In this document: positions 24,046-33,170 of the stretch, piece by piece
How positions within the stretch are numbered: position 1 is the first letter of the stretch
Layout of the letters: each line of letters opens with the position of its first letter
Assembly (NCBI GenBank): GCA_001412355.1
Contig: LKUD01000004.1
Location: forward strand, 1 to 64,000
DNA from: Methanoculleus sp. SDB
GTDB taxonomy: Archaea > Halobacteriota > Methanomicrobia > Methanomicrobiales > Methanomicrobiaceae
Length of the DNA: 64,000 nt
Direction of reading: 5' to 3'
Translations under genes and position numbers: made by a program
The notes under the pieces: model-generated
The model's input: only the letters and a program-made list of their open reading frames with translations
What the model was told of the DNA's origin: nothing
Database searches by the model: none

Positions 24046-25439
24046 CACGGATGCGATACGAGCCCATGCTCGCGGAAACGGCAGCCGCACCATTTTCCCG
24101 GCCGGGCTGGATTTTTGAGATCAAATGGGACGGCATCCGGGCCATAGCATCTGTGGATTCCGAGATCCGGGTTGAAAGCAGGACCGGGAAAGATCTTCTC
24201 TCCCGTTTTCCCGAGCTTGCCGAACTCCGGGCGGCAGCCCCCGGCACGGTGGTTGACGGGGAGATTGTTGTCATGCGTGACGGGATTCCGGATTTTTCCG
24301 CTTTGTCGTCACGGATGCAGGATAGTGCACCGGAGGATGCTCTTGCACACGCACGGGCGCTTCCTGCCACATACGTGGTCTTTGATATTCTTGAGTACGG
24401 GGGGAACCCGGTGATCAACCGTCCGCTACAGGAACGGCTCGCAATCCTTGAAGGGGCTGTCGCTGAAGGCAGGTATGTCGTCCGTTCGCATCCTGTTGCG
24501 GAGGAGGGCGAACGCTATTTTGATACGATTGTGCAGAGAGGGCTCGAGGGAGTGATGGCAAAGGATCTGCAGAGCCTGTACCTGCCGGGGCGCCGCAGTG
24601 AACACTGGCTGAAATTTACCCGCACACCATCATGCGACTGTGCCGTGCTTGGCTACACGCAGGGAAAGGGGGAGCGTGAAGCAACGTTCGGATCACTTCT
24701 GCTCGCCGTCTATGACAAAACCCGGCCGGTATTTGCCGGGAGAGTCGGTACAGGCTTTTCAACAGCAGCCCGTGCCGCCCTCATGCACATGTTCGAGCCC
24801 CTGCATGCCGAAAGCGTGACACTTGAGGGAGTGGATCGTCAGGCGGGCGTGACATGGCTGCATCCCGGTGTGGTTGTCGCTGTGCGGTATAAGGCGGTGA
24901 CCCGGAACGGGCGTCTCCGGATGCCGCGTTTTGCCGGAATACGGTATGATATTCCGCCTGAGGCGTGCAAGATAGATCAGATTCTGCCGGAGAGGAAGGC
25001 ATACCGGGAAAAACGCGATTTTTCGAACACTCCGGAACCTGCGGGAGGGGCTTTGGAGGAGTCGCGGCCACTGATATTTGTCGTGCAGGAGCACACGAGC
25101 AGGCACCACCATTTTGATCTCCGGCTCGCCCGCCATGGTGTGCTGAAAAGCTGGGCGGTACCGAAGGGCATGCCGGATCAGCCGGGCGAGAGGCGTCTCG
25201 CGGTTGCCACGGAGGATCACCCGATCGAGTATGCCGGCTTTGAAGGTACAATTCCCGACGGGGAGTACGGGGCGGGAACCGTTGCCATCTGGGACCGGGG
25301 CATCTACGAACCGCTCGTCTGGGAGGATGAAAAGATCGAGGTAGTGCTTGCAGGCGAAAAGCTGCAGGGCCGTTATGCACTGGTGCGGTTTCCAAGGGGT
25401 GGTGAGTCCGCATGGTTGATTGTTCGTGTACGGGACTGA
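24042..25439 (+). CDS. ATP-dependent DNA ligase fused to 3'-phosphoesterase (Lig-PE), NHEJ
   Basis: The protein is 465 residues. Residues 1-190 are the nucleotidyltransferase domain with the adenylated Lys28 in EIKWDGIRA, VVDGEIVV near 71 and EGVMAKD near 169. Residues about 195-315 are the OB fold. From about 343 on is a LigD-type phosphoesterase with TSRHHHFDLRLARHGVLKSW, EDHPIEYAGFEG and IPDGEYGAG. It seals breaks and trims 3' ends. Bacterial LigD usually also carries the polymerase domain; here polymerase is a separate gene and the order is Lig then PE. Confidence 0.93.
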   Translation: MTRMRYEPMLAETAAAPFSRPGWIFEIKWDGIRAIASVDSEIRVESRTGKDLLSRFPELAELRAAAPGTVVDGEIVVMRDGIPDFSALSSRMQDSAPEDALAHARALPATYVVFDILEYGGNPVINRPLQERLAILEGAVAEGRYVVRSHPVAEEGERYFDTIVQRGLEGVMAKDLQSLYLPGRRSEHWLKFTRTPSCDCAVLGYTQGKGEREATFGSLLLAVYDKTRPVFAGRVGTGFSTAARAALMHMFEPLHAESVTLEGVDRQAGVTWLHPGVVVAVRYKAVTRNGRLRMPRFAGIRYDIPPEACKIDQILPERKAYREKRDFSNTPEPAGGALEESRPLIFVVQEHTSRHHHFDLRLARHGVLKSWAVPKGMPDQPGERRLAVATEDHPIEYAGFEGTIPDGEYGAGTVAIWDRGIYEPLVWEDEKIEVVLAGEKLQGRYALVRFPRGGESAWLIVRVRD

Positions 25440-25543
25440 TGCCGGAATCTTCCGGAGGAGCCAGTGCAGTCCCTTATTTCGGGATGTGGGCGGATGGCTG
25501 CCGGGAACTACCCGGCGTCGAACGGTGCTCCGGACGCATGGTT

Positions 25544-27370
25544 TCAGGTACGGTGAAACATGCCGTCGAGTACACTGCGGGAAAAGACGACCATTGTGGG
25601 GCGGCCGTGCGGACAGGTCCAGGGATTCTCCGTACGCGCAAGCTGGTCGAGAAGGCGCCGCATCTGGTCGGGAGAGAGTGCCGTGCCCGCCTTGATCGCC
25701 CCCCTGCATGCTATAACGGTTGTAATCCGCTCCTTCCGGCCTTCCGCGGATTTCATGTGTTCGGCGACCAGATCGGCGATCAGGTCCTCGATCAGTCCGT
25801 CCGGCATCTGTGTTCCCAGCACCACGGGAACCGTGCGGACGGCAAAGGTATCGCCGCCGAAATCATCGATGAGAAATCCTTCGGTCATAAGCATATGCCG
25901 CGCTCCCCTGACCGCAGCCGCTTCTTTCGGGCGGAGAGAAAGCACAACGGGCACGAGAAGCTCCTGTGCGGTCAGATCGCGCCCGCGTTTCGCAAGCACC
26001 TGCTCATAGAGTACACGCTCGTGGGCGGCATGCTGGTCGATGAGAACAAGGTCTTCATGGTCGCCGCTCTTCCGGGCGGCGAGAATGTATGTGTCGTCGA
26101 CCTGCCCGATTATCTCCATCCCGGGCAGTAATTTCGACCTTTCCTGATGCCCGCCCCGCCCCTCCGTCAGCCGGAGCTGTATGTCCGTGGTGGTAATTGC
26201 CCGGTGCGGCAGCACGGCGGCATCCGGCTTCGTATGCACCGTCTCATATGCGCCGCCGGGCGAAGCGACTCCTGCATATGCAGTCTCTCCCCCAAAAACG
26301 GACGATTCCGGGCGGGATGTCTGCTCTGGTCCGTGGCCTTCGGGGATCAGCTCTTCGCGCGCAAGCGCCGTTCTGACGGCAGCAGCCAGCTCTCGGACAA
26401 CATCATCCTCACGGCTCAGCCGGATCTCCTTCTTCGCGGGATGAACGTTTACGTCGACGAGGGCGGTGTCGATGGTGATTGCAAGAAAAACAACCGGATA
26501 CCTGTTCTTCGGAAGCAGTGTGCCATACCCTGCCCTGACCGCCCGTGCAAGCGGCGGCGAGGAGATCTGGCGTTCGTTGACACTGATCGCAATCTGGTGC
26601 GCATGCGGGCGGTTCACGGACGGCGTGGCTACGAATCCGTCAATTCGCATATATGGGGTTTTTCCCTTGACCGGAACCAGTGCCCGTGAAATTTCGCTCC
26701 CGTAGAGTGCAATGACCGCATTATGCAGCCCGCCCTCGCCCGGTGTCCGGATCTTTTCCGCACCGTCCTGTACAAGGCGGAAAGCGACATCCGGGTGGGC
26801 GAGTGCGCACTGCTCCATGACGGCATAGATATGTGCGAGTTCGGTGGGTTTCCTCTTCAGGAATTTTTTTCGTGCAGGCGTAGTGGCGAAGAGGTCCTCC
26901 ACCATGATGCTTGTGCCGCCGGGTGCTCCCGTTTCCCGCTCGGAAATGATCTCTCCTCCGTCGACAACGATCTCGATACCTGCGAGTGAACCGGATTTAT
27001 TGGGTTTTGTCACAAGCGTTACACGGGACACGGCAGCAATGCTTGCAAGCGCCTCGCCGCGGAATCCCATCGTGTGAATCGACTGCAGGTCGTCACCCGA
27101 CGTGATCTTGCTGGTGGCATGCCTGAGAAATGCGAGCCGCGCATCGTCCGGTTCCATGCCGTTCCCGTCATCCATGACAAGGATGCGGGAGACGCCCGTC
27201 GCATCGGTTCGGATATCGACCCGGACGGCTGAGGCTCCCGCATCGATTGCGTTCTCGACAAGTTCCTTGACAACCGAAGCGGGGCGTTCAACGACCTCGC
27301 CCGCGGCTATTTTATTGATTGTCTCCTCATCGAGCACCCGAATGCCCGTACTGCCGCCGGAAACCTGCAT
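25544..27370 (-). CDS. mutL: DNA mismatch repair protein MutL
   Basis: The protein is 608 residues. The N-terminal GHKL ATPase shows ETINKIAAGEVVERPASVVK, ELVENAIDAGA, MDDGNGM and the GFRGEALASI motif. The C-terminal domain contains DQHAAHERVLYE, the endonuclease motif of MutL proteins in organisms without MutH, and ACRGAIKAG and CPHGRPT. It nicks the strand to be repaired after MutS recognition. It follows mutS by nine bases on the same strand and is convergent with the NHEJ operon. Confidence 0.95.
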   Translation of the reverse strand: MQVSGGSTGIRVLDEETINKIAAGEVVERPASVVKELVENAIDAGASAVRVDIRTDATGVSRILVMDDGNGMEPDDARLAFLRHATSKITSGDDLQSIHTMGFRGEALASIAAVSRVTLVTKPNKSGSLAGIEIVVDGGEIISERETGAPGGTSIMVEDLFATTPARKKFLKRKPTELAHIYAVMEQCALAHPDVAFRLVQDGAEKIRTPGEGGLHNAVIALYGSEISRALVPVKGKTPYMRIDGFVATPSVNRPHAHQIAISVNERQISSPPLARAVRAGYGTLLPKNRYPVVFLAITIDTALVDVNVHPAKKEIRLSREDDVVRELAAAVRTALAREELIPEGHGPEQTSRPESSVFGGETAYAGVASPGGAYETVHTKPDAAVLPHRAITTTDIQLRLTEGRGGHQERSKLLPGMEIIGQVDDTYILAARKSGDHEDLVLIDQHAAHERVLYEQVLAKRGRDLTAQELLVPVVLSLRPKEAAAVRGARHMLMTEGFLIDDFGGDTFAVRTVPVVLGTQMPDGLIEDLIADLVAEHMKSAEGRKERITTVIACRGAIKAGTALSPDQMRRLLDQLARTENPWTCPHGRPTMVVFSRSVLDGMFHRT

Positions 27371-27379
27371 CAGATCAGC

Positions 27380-30007
27380 TCACCTCTCGCCGCGTGCTTT
27401 CTTCTGGAGGTCGTACAGGAGCAGCAACGCGTCTTTTGGTGTCAGTGCATCGAGATCGGCCCCCTGCAGGTCAGCGATGACCCGATGGTCCGTTGTCGCG
27501 ATTTCCGGCGTGCTGACGAGCAGCATCTGGGTATATCGTGGCGCCCGTTTCCCTTCCGGTGCAGGGGTGCGGCGCAGCATATCTCTGAGTATCTCGTCTG
27601 CGCGATCCGTCACCCTGTTGGGAATGCCGGCAAGGCGTGCGACATGAATACCGTAACTCCGGTTGGTTGCGCCCGGAATGAGTTTCCTCAGGAATGCCAC
27701 CTCAGTGCCCGTGTCCTTTACCGCAAAGTGGTAGTTCCTCACCCGCTTCAAGTCCGCCTCCACGTCGACCAGTTCATGGAAATGCGTTGCGAACAGGGTA
27801 CGCGGTCCGGCGGAACTCTTTCCATGCAGAAATTCGAGAACCGATCTGGCGATGGAGAAACCGTCGAGCGTGCTTGTCCCGCGGCCGATCTCATCAAGAA
27901 TAACCAGGCTTTTCCTGCTTACATTGTTGAGAATGTTAGCCAGTTCGAGCATTTCCACCATGAATGTACTCTGGCCGCTCGCCAGATCGTCAAATGCTCC
28001 GACCCGGGTGAAAATGCGGTCGACGATTCCGATCGTTGCATGGGCGGCGGGCACGTAACCGCCCATCTGAGCCATGATGCAGATCAGCGCGACGGCACGC
28101 ATATACGTGGATTTACCCGCCATGTTTGCCCCCGTGATGATGAGGATCTGATCCGCACCCGAATCCAGATCCGTATCGTTGGGAACGAATCCCCTCTCGA
28201 GTCCGCACTCGACAACCGGGTGCCTGCCCTCGCGGATGGTCAGCTCTTCGGTATCGGCGATGACCGGCCGGGTATACGCGCCGGAGGCGGCAACCTCCGC
28301 AAGTGCGGCGTATGCATCCAGCAGCCCGAGAGAGCGCGCCGTCGCCTGCATGTCCGGGACATGCTCCCTGAGAAGCGCGATCAAAGCCGTATAGAGATCC
28401 GCTTCAACCGCACTCCGTCTCTCTTCGGCATGCGCGATCACCGCTTCCTTCTCCTGCAGAGCGGGGAGAGTATACCGTTCCCCGTTTGCCGTTGTCTGTT
28501 TTCGCTGGTACTCGGGGGGGACCAGCCTGACATTCGGGCGGGTAACCTCGATATAGTACCCGAATATCCTGTTGTATCCGACCTTGAGCGACTTGATCCC
28601 GGTCCGGTCACGTTCCTGCTGCTGGAATTCGGCAATCCAGGTTATACCCGTTGTTGCCGTGCGGTGCAGTTCATCGAATTGTTCGTCGTACCCCTCGCGG
28701 ATGACGCCGCCCGAGCGTGCAAGCAGCGGGGGTTCATCCACCACCGCCCGCCTGATAAGGTCCGCCGTTTCCGTCATGGGCATGATTCCGCCCGCAGCCG
28801 CGGCAATCCGGACTGGAAGCGCGTCCCCGTGCCGTTCCAACAGTTCCCGAACCGGAGGAATCCGCTCAAGTGATGCGCGAAGGGTCACGAGATCCCGCGG
28901 CCCCGCATTGCCGTACGAGATGCGCCCGGCGATCCGTTCGATATCAGCGAACCGGTGAAGGAGAGCGCGGAGATCGGCACGGTCAACGGGGTTGCGGATA
29001 AAAAATTCAACCGCATCAAGCCGTTCTTCTATTGCAGTTTTCGTGACAAGGGGTGCGGTCACCCATGATCTGAGCGTCCGGCTCCCCATCGGGGTCCTGG
29101 CATCGTCGAGCAGTTCGATGAGCGTTGACGAGGTATCGCCTTTTCTGATGCTCTCTATGATTTCAAGGTTTCTGAGCGTAATTGAGTCGAGCACCATGCT
29201 CGTATCTTCATGCCGGACGGACATTCCGTTGATGTGGGCAAGACCGGCTTTCTGCGTATCCTTTGCATACCAGAGGCACGCCCCCGCGGCGGCAATGCTC
29301 TCCGGCATCTCTGCGCACCCGAATCCCTCGAGTGAGGCAACGCCAAATTGCTCGCAGAGGAGTGGCAGTGTCCTCCCGGTGTCAAACGCCTCATATCCTC
29401 CGGTCGTCACGACTACGCCGCGGTGCCTGAGGCATTTTTTTACGTGCTCGGAGAGATCGGGTGGTACGATGCACTCCGTGGGGCGATATCGCGCGACCCA
29501 TGAAAGAAGATCCTGTCCCGCATCATCCGCTCCTGAGCGCGCGACGAAAAATTCTCCGGTGGATATATCGAGGAACGCAAGCCCGTATACGTGGCGTTTG
29601 GCATCAGGCGCTATGCCCATAAGATACGAGGGGCCGCTCGCAGGAAGCATCCCGGAATCAATGACGGTTCCCGGTGTGACAATACGCACAACATCGCGCT
29701 GTACAACGCCCTTCGCCTTCTTCGGGTCTTCAACCTGCTCGCAGACCGCAACCCGGTACCCCTTTGCCACGAGGCGCGCGATGTAGGATTCTCCCGCATG
29801 AACAGGGACACCTGCAAGCGGCATCCTCTCCCCGTTCCGCGTCCGTCCCCGTGACGTAAGCGTGATGTCGAGTTCCCGCGCAACAACCTCGGCATCTTCA
29901 CCGAATGTCTCGAAAAAGTCCCCCATCTGGAAAAAAATGATAGCGTCCGGGTGCCGTTCCTTCATGGTGTAGAACTGCCGCATCGCCGGCGTGGGCCCGT
30001 CCTTCAT
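27380..30007 (-). CDS. mutS: DNA mismatch repair protein MutS
   Basis: The protein is 875 residues, full length for MutS1. The N-terminal mismatch-binding domain has QMGDFFETFGEDA with the Phe-x-Glu motif. The C-terminal ATPase has ITGANMAGKSTYMRAVALI (Walker A) and VILDEIGRGTSTLDGFSIA (Walker B). MutS recognises base mismatches and hands over to MutL. Bacterial-type MutS-MutL is found only in some, mostly mesophilic, archaea and is considered acquired from bacteria. The ATG at 30007 follows a purine-rich AGGAG-like sequence. Confidence 0.95.
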   Translation of the reverse strand: MKDGPTPAMRQFYTMKERHPDAIIFFQMGDFFETFGEDAEVVARELDITLTSRGRTRNGERMPLAGVPVHAGESYIARLVAKGYRVAVCEQVEDPKKAKGVVQRDVVRIVTPGTVIDSGMLPASGPSYLMGIAPDAKRHVYGLAFLDISTGEFFVARSGADDAGQDLLSWVARYRPTECIVPPDLSEHVKKCLRHRGVVVTTGGYEAFDTGRTLPLLCEQFGVASLEGFGCAEMPESIAAAGACLWYAKDTQKAGLAHINGMSVRHEDTSMVLDSITLRNLEIIESIRKGDTSSTLIELLDDARTPMGSRTLRSWVTAPLVTKTAIEERLDAVEFFIRNPVDRADLRALLHRFADIERIAGRISYGNAGPRDLVTLRASLERIPPVRELLERHGDALPVRIAAAAGGIMPMTETADLIRRAVVDEPPLLARSGGVIREGYDEQFDELHRTATTGITWIAEFQQQERDRTGIKSLKVGYNRIFGYYIEVTRPNVRLVPPEYQRKQTTANGERYTLPALQEKEAVIAHAEERRSAVEADLYTALIALLREHVPDMQATARSLGLLDAYAALAEVAASGAYTRPVIADTEELTIREGRHPVVECGLERGFVPNDTDLDSGADQILIITGANMAGKSTYMRAVALICIMAQMGGYVPAAHATIGIVDRIFTRVGAFDDLASGQSTFMVEMLELANILNNVSRKSLVILDEIGRGTSTLDGFSIARSVLEFLHGKSSAGPRTLFATHFHELVDVEADLKRVRNYHFAVKDTGTEVAFLRKLIPGATNRSYGIHVARLAGIPNRVTDRADEILRDMLRRTPAPEGKRAPRYTQMLLVSTPEIATTDHRVIADLQGADLDALTPKDALLLLYDLQKKARGER

Positions 30008-30195
30008 GCGTCTCCTTACACTGTCTGGCAGGAGGGAATATAAGTGCCGTGGTTCTGATAACCGCGGAACAGGTGACCGGTTCTCCGCGGATCATACGGC
30101 AGCCGGTTCCCTTTCCCTGCCGCTCGCCTGCAGGGCGGCCGCTGCACCACCCAAAGAACAATACCCGTGTAAAGCGCATCATTTAACGATAGGAT

Positions 30196-31449
30196 ATGGC
30201 AAAAACGATCGTGGAAAAGATCTTTTCCCGTACATGCGCACGGGGTGTGTCGGCAGGTGAAGTGGTGATGGCGCCGGTGGACGGGGCCATGATTCATGAC
30301 ATCACCGGCCCTCTTGCCATCCATAAATTCCATGAAATGGGCGGCGAAAGGGTTTTCGATCCCTCGAAGGTGATCATGCTCTTCGACCATCAGGTTCCGG
30401 CCGATTCCATCTCAGCCGCAGAACTTCAGCAGTTCATGCGTTCTTTTGCATCCGGGCAGGGAATATACAATTACGATCTTCGCGAGGGCGTCTGCCACCA
30501 GGTCGTTATGGAAAAAGGCCGGGCTGCACCCGGTGAGATTATTGTCGGGTCCGATTCCCATACCTGCATGTATGGTGCGGCGGGGGCATTTGCCACCGGG
30601 ATTGGATCGACCGACATGGGCTTTGTCCTCCGGTACGGAGCGCTTTACTTCCGGGTGCCCGAAAGTATCAGGATCGATATCAGCGGCACTTTTCCCGAAT
30701 GGGTCGGGGCAAAAGATTTCATCCTCTCTCTTGCCAGCGATATCGGTGCAGACGGCGCGACGTACCAGGCACTTGAATTTACCGGCGAGGCGATCGGCCG
30801 GATGGATATGGCGGGACGGATGACCTGCTGCAATATGGCGATTGAGATGGGCGGAAAGGCAGGGATTGTCCCTCCCGACACAACGACATGGGCATATGTC
30901 GGTGAAAGGCGGGATATTGTACCGTTTGATCTTGCCAGCGATGACGGTGCCTCGTACGCGGCATGGAAATCGTATGACGTCAGCGATCTCGAACCGCAGG
31001 TGGCGGTTCCGCACAATGTCGATCATGTGGTCGCTGTGGGCGAGGTGGCGGGCACACCCGTTGATCAGGTATTCATCGGCTCCTGCACAAACGGACGCTT
31101 CGAAGATTTTCGTGATGCGGCCAGAATTCTCGGAGATCGGCGCTTTTCGGATGACGTGCGGGTCATCATCATCCCCGCGTCGCGCGAGGAGTACCTGAAA
31201 ACGCTCCGCGCAGGCTACATCGAGCGCTTCGTGGGGGCGGGCGCTCTCGTCGAGGCGCCATGCTGCGGCCCCTGTATGGGAGGGGCGTTTGGCCTGCTGG
31301 CACCGGGTGAGGTCTCGCTCTCCACATCGAACCGCAACTTCCGCGGGCGGCAGGGCAGTACGGATGCGAAGGTCTACCTTGCTTCCGCAGCAACCGCCGC
31401 TGCAACCGCGATTACGGGGGAGATTGCCGATCCGAGAGAGGTGGCATGA
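30196..31449 (+). CDS. leuC: 3-isopropylmalate dehydratase / homoaconitase large subunit
   Basis: The protein is 417 residues of the archaeal LeuC/HacA aconitase family. Iron-sulfur ligands appear in GSCTNGRFEDF and APCCGPCMGGAFGLL, and substrate-binding segments in VGSDSHTCMYGA and GIGSTDM. The enzyme isomerises 2-isopropylmalate (leucine) or homocitrate-type acids (coenzyme B side chain). The large subunit does not decide between these. The four-base overlap with the small subunit gene and the dehydrogenase downstream support one pathway operon. The leuC symbol is by family, not proven. Confidence 0.85.
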   Translation: MAKTIVEKIFSRTCARGVSAGEVVMAPVDGAMIHDITGPLAIHKFHEMGGERVFDPSKVIMLFDHQVPADSISAAELQQFMRSFASGQGIYNYDLREGVCHQVVMEKGRAAPGEIIVGSDSHTCMYGAAGAFATGIGSTDMGFVLRYGALYFRVPESIRIDISGTFPEWVGAKDFILSLASDIGADGATYQALEFTGEAIGRMDMAGRMTCCNMAIEMGGKAGIVPPDTTTWAYVGERRDIVPFDLASDDGASYAAWKSYDVSDLEPQVAVPHNVDHVVAVGEVAGTPVDQVFIGSCTNGRFEDFRDAARILGDRRFSDDVRVIIIPASREEYLKTLRAGYIERFVGAGALVEAPCCGPCMGGAFGLLAPGEVSLSTSNRNFRGRQGSTDAKVYLASAATAAATAITGEIADPREVA

Positions 31450-31946
31450 TGCGGGTCTGGGTGTTTGGTGACGATATCGACACGGATGCGATCATCCCGG
31501 GCAGGTACCTCACCATCTATGATCCGAAAGAGCTCGCCACGCATGCCTTCGAGGGAACGCGGGACGATTTCCGGACGGATGCCCGGGAGGGCGATATCAT
31601 CGTCGCCGGCAGGAATTTCGGGTGCGGGTCATCGCGCGAACACGCCCCCCTCGCACTCCGGGGAGCGGGGGTTCGCCTGATTGTCGCCCGGTCATTTGCC
31701 CGGATCTTCTACCGCAATTCAATAAATACCGGAATTATGCCGGTTGTATGCCCGGATATCGGGGCTATAGGGGAAACAAGCAGGATTGCCGTACATTCCG
31801 AGGCCGGATACGTTGATGCCGACGGGGTGCGATATCCGATCGAACCGGTTCCCGGGTTTCTCCGGCAGATTGTCGCAGCCGGCGGGCTGGTTCCGTATGC
31901 ACGGGAGATTGAGGAGGTGGAGACATGTACCGGGTCGCGGCAATAG
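31446..31946 (+). CDS. leuD: 3-isopropylmalate dehydratase / homoaconitase small subunit
   Basis: The protein is 166 residues with the swivelling-domain landmarks [35 protein letters not shown] and [17 protein letters not shown]. The loop after GRY is [10 protein letters not shown]. In characterised methanogen enzymes the residues here separate leucine-specific from homoaconitate-specific subunits, but I cannot place this variant with confidence. The end of the gene overlaps the dehydrogenase start by 22 bases. Confidence 0.85.
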   Translation: MMRVWVFGDDIDTDAIIPGRYLTIYDPKELATHAFEGTRDDFRTDAREGDIIVAGRNFGCGSSREHAPLALRGAGVRLIVARSFARIFYRNSINTGIMPVVCPDIGAIGETSRIAVHSEAGYVDADGVRYPIEPVPGFLRQIVAAGGLVPYAREIEEVETCTGSRQ

Positions 31947-33046
31947 CTGGGGACGGCATCGGCCCGGAGATCATCGCGGCCGGGAAAAAGGTCCTTGACG
32001 CTGCATCGGAAAAATTCGGGTTTGAGATTGCCTGGGAGGATTTTCCAATCGGTGCCGACCGTTATCTCGAGACGGGTGAGCTCCTCACCGAAGACGACCT
32101 GAAAGATCTCTCCCGGTTCCGGGCAATTTATTTCGGTGCGATCGGGGATGACCGGATAGCGCCGGGGATTCTGGAAAAGGGAATCCTTCTCGCACTCCGT
32201 TTCTATTTTGACCAGTATATCAACCTGCGTCCGGTGCGGTTGCTCGAAGGCGTATGGACACCACTCGCCGGAAAAACGCCGGCCGATATCGACTTCACGA
32301 TTGTGAGGGAGAATACCGAGGATTTCTATGTCGGTCTCGGATCGCGCTTCTCGGGACGGGAGCGGCGGGAGTTTACCCTCTCACGCGATCTGTATTCGGT
32401 GAAGTTCGGACTTGATGTCGAAAGCGACAGCGAGGAGATCGCATATCAGATTGGTGTCCTGTCACGGGAGGGATCACGGCGTGTGATCCGGTACGCGTTT
32501 GACTGCGCAGCGGTACGGAAGAGGCGTCTTACATCGGTTGACAAGGCGAATGTTCTCTCCGACGTGTACGGGCTCTGGCGCGATGTCGTACATGAAGTTG
32601 CAGCCGGTTATCCGACCGTATCGACGGAATTTTCCTACGTCGATGCGATCACGATGTGGTTTGTCAAGAATCCGGAATGGTTCGACGTCGTCGTGACCCC
32701 CAATATGTTCGGTGACATCATAACCGATCTCGGGGCCATGATACAGGGCGGGCTCGGCCTTGCACCCGGCGGGAACATCAATCCGACCGGCACATCTATG
32801 TTCGAACCGATTCACGGATCGGCTCCGAAATACAAGGGTCTCGGTGTCGCGAATCCCGTTGCCACGATATGGGCGGGGTCGATGCTGCTCGATCACCTCG
32901 GGGAGCATGCAGCTGCCGCCTCGGTGCTGGCGGGAATCGAGAAAAGCATCAGGGATGGCATCACTACCCGTGATATGGGGGGAGATGAGACAACCGCCGG
33001 CGTAGGAGAGGCAATCAGCCGTTTCATTCTGGGCGGCGGGGTGTAA
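31925..33046 (+). CDS. leuB: Isopropylmalate / homoisocitrate-type dehydrogenase
   Basis: The protein is 373 residues of the beta-decarboxylating dehydrogenase family: [44 protein letters not shown], the catalytic Tyr/Lys region, [20 protein letters not shown] and the NAD site [20 protein letters not shown]. It oxidises and decarboxylates the product of the upstream isomerase. In methanogens the paralogues LeuB and AksF serve leucine and coenzyme B synthesis, and this one could be either. Confidence 0.82.
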   Translation: MYRVAAIAGDGIGPEIIAAGKKVLDAASEKFGFEIAWEDFPIGADRYLETGELLTEDDLKDLSRFRAIYFGAIGDDRIAPGILEKGILLALRFYFDQYINLRPVRLLEGVWTPLAGKTPADIDFTIVRENTEDFYVGLGSRFSGRERREFTLSRDLYSVKFGLDVESDSEEIAYQIGVLSREGSRRVIRYAFDCAAVRKRRLTSVDKANVLSDVYGLWRDVVHEVAAGYPTVSTEFSYVDAITMWFVKNPEWFDVVVTPNMFGDIITDLGAMIQGGLGLAPGGNINPTGTSMFEPIHGSAPKYKGLGVANPVATIWAGSMLLDHLGEHAAAASVLAGIEKSIRDGITTRDMGGDETTAGVGEAISRFILGGGV

Positions 33047-33098
33047 AATTCCATTCCACAATGTATATTTTCTTTTCCATGGTAACCCTTTCACTACA

Positions 33099-33118
33099 GT
33101 GCAACGTACTGGTTGCAC
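33099..33118 (+). promoter_or_regulatory. Inverted repeat GTGCAAC-N6-GTTGCAC upstream of the PAS sensor gene
   Basis: Perfect seven-base arms (GTGCAAC at 33099-33105, GTTGCAC at 33112-33118) are separated by six bases. The site ends about 52 bases before the sensor GTG, upstream of a TATA-like CATTTTACA near 33130. The same GTGCAAC/GTTGCA half-sites occur in the promoter of the nearby nitrogenase-like cluster (37897-37935). It looks like a dimeric activator or repressor site. Confidence 0.5.
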
Positions 33119-33170
33119 AGCTTCACCGTGCATTTTACATCGATAGCGGTTCGCAGGAACGGGTGTCAGC

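Noticed and set aside
27485-28873. Plus-strand frame of 462 codons
   Set aside because: It is antisense to mutS and has no recognisable domain.
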